Of a DNA stretch of 17,929 nucleotides, positions 13,848-17,929 are shown piece by piece. A program made the position numbers and the translations under genes. The DNA is from Acidimicrobiaceae bacterium UBA7830 (GTDB lineage: Bacteria > Actinomycetota > Acidimicrobiia > Acidimicrobiales > Ilumatobacteraceae). Under the pieces are notes generated by a model. It saw nothing but the letters and a program-made list of their open reading frames with translations. It was not told the DNA's origin and ran no database searches. Numbering within the stretch: position 1 is the first letter of the stretch; every line of letters starts with the position of its first letter. The DNA lies in NCBI GenBank assembly GCA_002501485.1, contig DLTS01000064.1, positions 18,625-36,553 of the forward strand. The letters run 5' to 3'.

Positions 13848-15467
13848 GTGTCACATCCTGAATCTGTAGAGCACAGAGAAGTCATAGTGATCGGCGCCGG
13901 TGTCGCCGGAATCTACGCGCTGCACCGCCTTCGAAACCTTGGCGTCGACGCCCTCGTGCTTGAGGCCGGAGATGACCTAGGTGGAACTTGGTATTGGAAT
14001 CGGTATCCAGGTTGCCGCTTCGACTCTGAGAGTTACTCGTATGGCTACTCGTTCTCGAAAGAATTACTCAATGAGTGGCATTGGAAAGAACGGTTTTCTC
14101 CTCAGCCTGAAAATCTTAAATATCTCCAATATGTGGTTGAGAAGTTCGAGCTCCGCAATGGCATGCGTTTCAACACGCAGCTTGAGAAGGCTGTTTGGGA
14201 TGACGATGCAAATCGTTGGACTTTGCATCTTGACGGCGGCGAAGTCATAACCTGCGATCTCTTGTTGCCAGCAATCGGTCTTCTTTCCGCTCCAACGCTC
14301 CCAAGATACGAGGGTCAGCAAGAGTTCACCGGACAGTCATTTCACACCTACCACTGGCCGAAAGAGCCAATTGATATGTCAGAGATGCGAGTCGCCATCG
14401 TTGGAACTGGCGCAACCGGTGTGCAAATCATTCCCGCAATTGCAGAGAATGTGAAGTCGTTGCATGTGTTCCAACGTCGCCCAAATTGGTGCGCCCCACT
14501 CAAGAACGGATCAATCAGCGACGAAGAAATGGCCGACATTCGCACTCGGTATGACGATATTTTTGCCCGTTGCGCGGAGACTCCTGGGGGGTTCTTACAT
14601 GGTCCGATCGATGGCTCGTTTCACGATGCAACCGAGCAAGAGCGGTATGAATTTTGGGACGAGCTCTACGACAAGCCGGGGTTTGGCATCTGGCTAGCAA
14701 ACTACCGAGAAGTCTTGATGGAAGAAGATGCCAACGCAGAGTTCTCATCGTTTATCGCAGACAAGATTCGTGAGCGAGTTAATGACCCGGTGGTTGCGGA
14801 GAAACTCATTCCCAAGGACCACGGCTTCGGAGTGCAGCGAGTACCGATGGAGACGAACTACTACGAGGCGTACAACCGCAACAATGTGACGCTCGTTGAT
14901 ATCTCGGAGCAGCCAATAGACCGAATCGTTCCAGAGGGCATCAAGACCTCGGCCGATACCTACGAATTCGACCTCATCATTTACGCAACCGGGTTCGACG
15001 CCATTACTGGGGCATTTGACCGCATTGAATTCATCGGTCAAAACGGTCGGCGACTGAGAGATGAGTGGGAGAAAGGGCCGCGGACCTATCTCGGGGTGCA
15101 AGTTGAGGGGTTCCCGAACCTCGTCATGCTCGCCGGTCCTCAGGGAGCATCGGTATCGACAAACTTCCCGCGGGCTATTGAGACTTCTGTTGAGTGGGCG
15201 TCAGATCTCGTCGAACACATGCGATCACAGGGGTTGCGACGAGTTGAGTGCACCAAAGAAGCACAGGATGCGTGGGTTGTCGAAATCGAAGAGCTCTACG
15301 GCTTGGTGCTGCTGCGAAACGCGAAGAGTTGGTTTACGGGATACAACTCAAACGTCGATGGACACGACATCAAGCGTCACATGATCTACAACGGTGGCGC
15401 ACCGCGCTATCGCCGTCGACTCGACAAAGTGGTTGCAAACGATTATGTCGGCTTCGTCCTGACGTAG
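13848..15467 (+). CDS. Type I Baeyer-Villiger flavin monooxygenase
   Basis: FAD- and NADPH-dependent enzyme that converts a ketone to an ester or lactone with oxygen; cytosolic, 539 aa, normal family length. The FAD fingerprint GAGVAG is at 16-21. GGTWYWNRYPGCRFD (45-59) carries the Asp typical of BVMOs. The BVMO fingerprint FTGQSFHTYHWP (160-171) matches FxGxxxHxxxWP, and the NADPH fold GTGATG is at 186-191. Arg331 in FGVQRVP lines up with the essential BVMO arginine, and ATGFD is at 380-384. GTG 13848 is chosen because GGAG at 13837-13840 lies 7 nt upstream. The substrate could be a cyclic, steroid-like or long-chain ketone. It is divergent from the crotonase-ligase operon, and selA follows 19 bp downstream. 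Confidence 0.92.
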   Translation: MSHPESVEHREVIVIGAGVAGIYALHRLRNLGVDALVLEAGDDLGGTWYWNRYPGCRFDSESYSYGYSFSKELLNEWHWKERFSPQPENLKYLQYVVEKFELRNGMRFNTQLEKAVWDDDANRWTLHLDGGEVITCDLLLPAIGLLSAPTLPRYEGQQEFTGQSFHTYHWPKEPIDMSEMRVAIVGTGATGVQIIPAIAENVKSLHVFQRRPNWCAPLKNGSISDEEMADIRTRYDDIFARCAETPGGFLHGPIDGSFHDATEQERYEFWDELYDKPGFGIWLANYREVLMEEDANAEFSSFIADKIRERVNDPVVAEKLIPKDHGFGVQRVPMETNYYEAYNRNNVTLVDISEQPIDRIVPEGIKTSADTYEFDLIIYATGFDAITGAFDRIEFIGQNGRRLRDEWEKGPRTYLGVQVEGFPNLVMLAGPQGASVSTNFPRAIETSVEWASDLVEHMRSQGLRRVECTKEAQDAWVVEIEELYGLVLLRNAKSWFTGYNSNVDGHDIKRHMIYNGGAPRYRRRLDKVVANDYVGFVLT

Positions 15468-15486
15468 ATCACACTGGCTGCAACCG

Positions 15487-16797
15487 ATGACAGAAGGCGG
15501 AACACATCAACGACCTCCATCGGTGGACGCTCTCGCACGCTCACTTGCCGGCCAATTCGAACTTCCGCACGCGGTACTCGTTGACTGTGCTCGCCATGCA
15601 GTTGACCAGCAATCTGGTGACTACGAGGAAGCGGCCCGAATACTCGCAGAGCAGTTCTACTCCTCGCTAATTGGCGAGGTCATTAATGCGACGGGGGTGC
15701 TGTTGCATACAAACCTCGGACGGGCGCCATATCCAGCCCAACCAAGCTCGCGGGCAACCTCAGTTGAATTCGACCTCCACGACGGCGTTCGGGGCTCACG
15801 TCACACGGGAATTGCATTGCTCCTTCGGATATTGACAGGAGCTGAGGATGCACTCGTCGTCAACAACAACGCATCAGCGGTGCTTCTCGTGCTCTCAGCG
15901 CTCGCTGAAGGTCGTGGGGTAGCGGTTTCACGAGGCGAAAGTGTTGAGATTGGCGGCGGCTTTCGCGTGCCAGACGTTATGAAACGATCTGGAGCACGGC
16001 TCGTCGACGTTGGTACAACCAACCGGACGCGACGCAGCGATTACCAGCAGGCCTGCGATGTCGCCGAACACGACATCGCCATGGTGCTAAAAGTGCATCC
16101 CTCCAACTTTTCGGTCGAAGGGTTCGTCGAGGCTGCATCGGTTCAAGACCTCGCCGGATTAGAGCCGATACTTGCAGTTGATCTCGGATCGGGTCTACTT
16201 GATTCGGAGGCGCCCTGGTTGCCGTCTGACATGCGACCGTTTCCCTCATGGATCGCCGACGAGCCGTCGGTGAAGCAAAGTGTTGACGCTGGCGCCGACA
16301 TCGTGATGTTCAGTGGAGACAAGTTGTTAGGCGGACCGCAATGCGGTGTCATTGCCGGTCGTTCAGACCTCATCGAGCGGTGCGCCCGCCACCCATTGAT
16401 GCGAGCGCTTCGTCCCGGTCATCACGCGCTTGTTCCTCTACAGCACGTGTTGATGTCGTATCTCAACCGAACCGCTACCGACGACATTTTGTTTTGGAAG
16501 ATGGCAAGCACGTCACCCGACGATCTCGTATCTCGCGCAGAAAGAGTAGTTACGCAGGCCGGTCGTGGAGAGGTACGGGAATCGTTGGCAGTGGTGGGAG
16601 CTGGAGCTGCCCCTGCAGCAACGTTGCCGTCACGTGCCGTCGTAGTGCAGGGTGACCGAACTGGCGAACTTCGTCGAGCACTTCCATTTCCGGTGATTGG
16701 CCGAGTAGCTGACGGTTACACCTGGATCGATATGAGGTCAGTTGATCCGTCTGACGATGACAACATTGCCCAGGCGCTAACTGCGCTCGAAGATTGA
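15487..16797 (+). CDS. selA: L-seryl-tRNA(Sec) selenium transferase SelA
   Basis: PLP enzyme that converts Ser-tRNA(Sec) to Sec-tRNA(Sec) using selenophosphate; it forms large ring assemblies in the cytoplasm. The 436-residue product is slightly shorter than the E. coli enzyme. Family marks are the N-terminal helical domain, INATGVLLHTNLGRAPY (about 66-82), the NNNASAVLL segment, and the PLP lysine K279 in FSGDKLLGGPQCG. VHPSNFSVEGF and LAVDLGSGLL are also typical. ATG 15487 lacks a visible ribosome site and lies 19 bp after the BVMO stop, so it may depend on read-through transcription or an unseen promoter. The next gene, selB, starts one base after its stop. selD and the tRNA-Sec gene are not in the window. 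Confidence 0.96.
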   Translation: MTEGGTHQRPPSVDALARSLAGQFELPHAVLVDCARHAVDQQSGDYEEAARILAEQFYSSLIGEVINATGVLLHTNLGRAPYPAQPSSRATSVEFDLHDGVRGSRHTGIALLLRILTGAEDALVVNNNASAVLLVLSALAEGRGVAVSRGESVEIGGGFRVPDVMKRSGARLVDVGTTNRTRRSDYQQACDVAEHDIAMVLKVHPSNFSVEGFVEAASVQDLAGLEPILAVDLGSGLLDSEAPWLPSDMRPFPSWIADEPSVKQSVDAGADIVMFSGDKLLGGPQCGVIAGRSDLIERCARHPLMRALRPGHHALVPLQHVLMSYLNRTATDDILFWKMASTSPDDLVSRAERVVTQAGRGEVRESLAVVGAGAAPAATLPSRAVVVQGDRTGELRRALPFPVIGRVADGYTWIDMRSVDPSDDDNIAQALTALED

Positions 16798-16798
16798 C

Positions 16799-17929
16799 AT
16801 GGCGGTCATCGCAACCGCGGGCCATATCGACCATGGTAAGTCGGCTCTCGTTCGGGCAATGACTGGCATCGAGCCCGATCGACTAGAGGAAGAACGGCGA
16901 CGAGGTCTCACGCTTGACCTCGGCTTCGGGCATGTCACCGCACGCGATGGCACCGTGCTCGACATTGTTGACGTTCCAGGTCACGCTGACTACTTGAAGA
17001 CGATGATCGCTGGTATGTCGCATGCATCGATTGCGTTGCTTGTCATCGATGCAGTCGAGGGATGCCGGGCGCAAACGATTGAACATCTTGCGGTAATCGA
17101 TTCGATTAGGCCGTTGACGGGAGTTGTTGCGCTGACCCGAGTTGACCTTGTGAGCGCTGATCGCAGAGTTGAGGTTGAGAGAGAGGTTGATGAATTGCTC
17201 GCCGTCTCACCTATCTCGTGGTCGCAACCCTTGTGTACCTCAGCTGTAACCGGAGAGGGCATTGACTCTCTCGTCGACACGCTCGCAGAAAAAGTGCGGG
17301 AGGTAGAAGCGAGTGAGCAAGCGTTGAGCGAGTTGCCGGCACGTTTATTCGTCGACCGGGTGTTTTCAGTGAGCGGCGCAGGAACCGTGGTGACAGGAAC
17401 ATTGTCGTCAGGGTCAATATGTGCCGGAGATGAGTTCCTCATTGCAGGAACCGATCAGCGCGTCAACGTGCGGTCGGTGCAACGACACGGCACAAACTGT
17501 GACCAGATTGCTGCAGTGAGACGAACGGCAGTCAATCTTTCCGGTGTTTCAACCACGGACTTGGGTCGCGGCGATGTCATCATCGCCGCAGCACGTTGGG
17601 CTCACACCGATGTCGTCGATGTGCAGGTTGAACTCCTCGAAGGAGTAACGATCAGAAATGGCAAAGGATTTAGCGCACATATTGGCTCGGCGCGAAGGGA
17701 TGTCACTCTTCGCCCCGTCGGAGGCACCGAGGGCGCCGAACGAGGGTGGTTTCGGATGCGCTTTCCAGACACTTTGCCACTCGCTCCGCGTGATCGGTTA
17801 CTGCTTCGAGACCAAGGCTCTGGGACGGTCGTGGGTGTTGCAACAATCGGCGATGTCTCACCGGTGGTCGCCCCGTCTCGCGCAACTCCAGACGGCTCGA
17901 TCGACCAGCAACTGGTTCATCATGGATGG
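16799..17929 (+). CDS. selB: Selenocysteine-specific elongation factor SelB (3' end missing)
   Basis: GTPase that delivers Sec-tRNA(Sec) to the ribosome at UGA codons followed by a SECIS element. The open frame runs 377 codons to the window edge without a stop. G1 is GHIDHGKS (8-15), switch I RGLTLDLGF (35-43), G3 DVPGH (58-62) and G4 TRVD (113-116), where Arg replaces the usual Lys. CTSAVTGEG is the G5 region. Domain 2 begins near LFVDRVFSVSGAGTVVTGTL and domain 3 follows. The C-terminal winged helices that bind the SECIS lie outside the window. ATG 16799 is one base past the selA stop, so translation is coupled. The frame was read by eye and shows no frameshift. Confidence 0.95.
   Translation, partial: MAVIATAGHIDHGKSALVRAMTGIEPDRLEEERRRGLTLDLGFGHVTARDGTVLDIVDVPGHADYLKTMIAGMSHASIALLVIDAVEGCRAQTIEHLAVIDSIRPLTGVVALTRVDLVSADRRVEVEREVDELLAVSPISWSQPLCTSAVTGEGIDSLVDTLAEKVREVEASEQALSELPARLFVDRVFSVSGAGTVVTGTLSSGSICAGDEFLIAGTDQRVNVRSVQRHGTNCDQIAAVRRTAVNLSGVSTTDLGRGDVIIAAARWAHTDVVDVQVELLEGVTIRNGKGFSAHIGSARRDVTLRPVGGTEGAERGWFRMRFPDTLPLAPRDRLLLRDQGSGTVVGVATIGDVSPVVAPSRATPDGSIDQQLVHHGW

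Noticed and set aside
1..17929. CRISPR arrays, insertion sequences, integrases, phage genes or defence systems.
   Set aside because: No repeated spacer-like units, transposase motifs or terminal inverted repeats were seen. The tRNA edge carries no integrase gene beside it.

Overview
The window looks like a chromosomal segment of an actinobacterium of moderate GC (about 55% by eye), perhaps an Acidimicrobiia-type marine or aquatic lineage. That placement is an inference. It rests on the tRNA-Gly-like tail at the left edge, the density of acyl-CoA ligases, crotonases, LLM flavoenzymes and Baeyer-Villiger monooxygenases, and several genes whose -10 boxes sit 6-7 nt before the start codon, as in leaderless actinobacterial transcripts.

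Layout. 1-61: 3' end of a tRNA gene (probably Gly) and its terminator. 182-1045 (+): FAH-family hydrolase, convergent with an acyl-CoA ligase (1071-2639, -). The ligase is divergent from a glyoxalase-like protein (2720-3334, +), which converges on a metallo-beta-lactamase-fold hydrolase (3379-4320, -). That gene is divergent, over 55 bp, from a YbaK-family aminoacyl-tRNA deacylase (4376-4867, +). 5035-6033 (+): exported lipoprotein of unknown function with a complete EF-hand loop. 6034-6452: spacer holding a terminator and a likely 34-residue membrane peptide. 6453-9283 (+): canonical crotonase, LLM-class flavin monooxygenase, and a translationally coupled alpha/beta hydrolase. 9528-10958 (+): aldehyde dehydrogenase with distinct codon use, behind a perfect 15-bp palindrome. 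11220-13705 (-): two-gene operon of a crotonase-fold protein and a second acyl-CoA ligase. It is divergent from a type I Baeyer-Villiger monooxygenase (13848-15467, +). 15487 to the end (+): selA and selB, the latter cut by the window edge.

How it fits together. Most enzymes suit oxidation of a carbonyl or alicyclic compound: flavin monooxygenases insert oxygen, hydrolases open esters or C-C bonds, the aldehyde dehydrogenase makes the acid, ligases activate it with CoA, and crotonases act in beta-oxidation-like steps. The substrate cannot be read from the sequence. selA-selB show that the organism decodes UGA as selenocysteine. No selD, tRNA-Sec or convincing selenoprotein lies in the window.

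I did not find a clearly new multi-gene system. The best leads are the EF-hand lipoprotein with a possible AUC start, the 34-residue membrane peptide, the operator-like palindrome before the compositionally distinct aldehyde dehydrogenase, two enzymes with missing canonical catalytic residues, and the cluster of apparently leaderless promoters.
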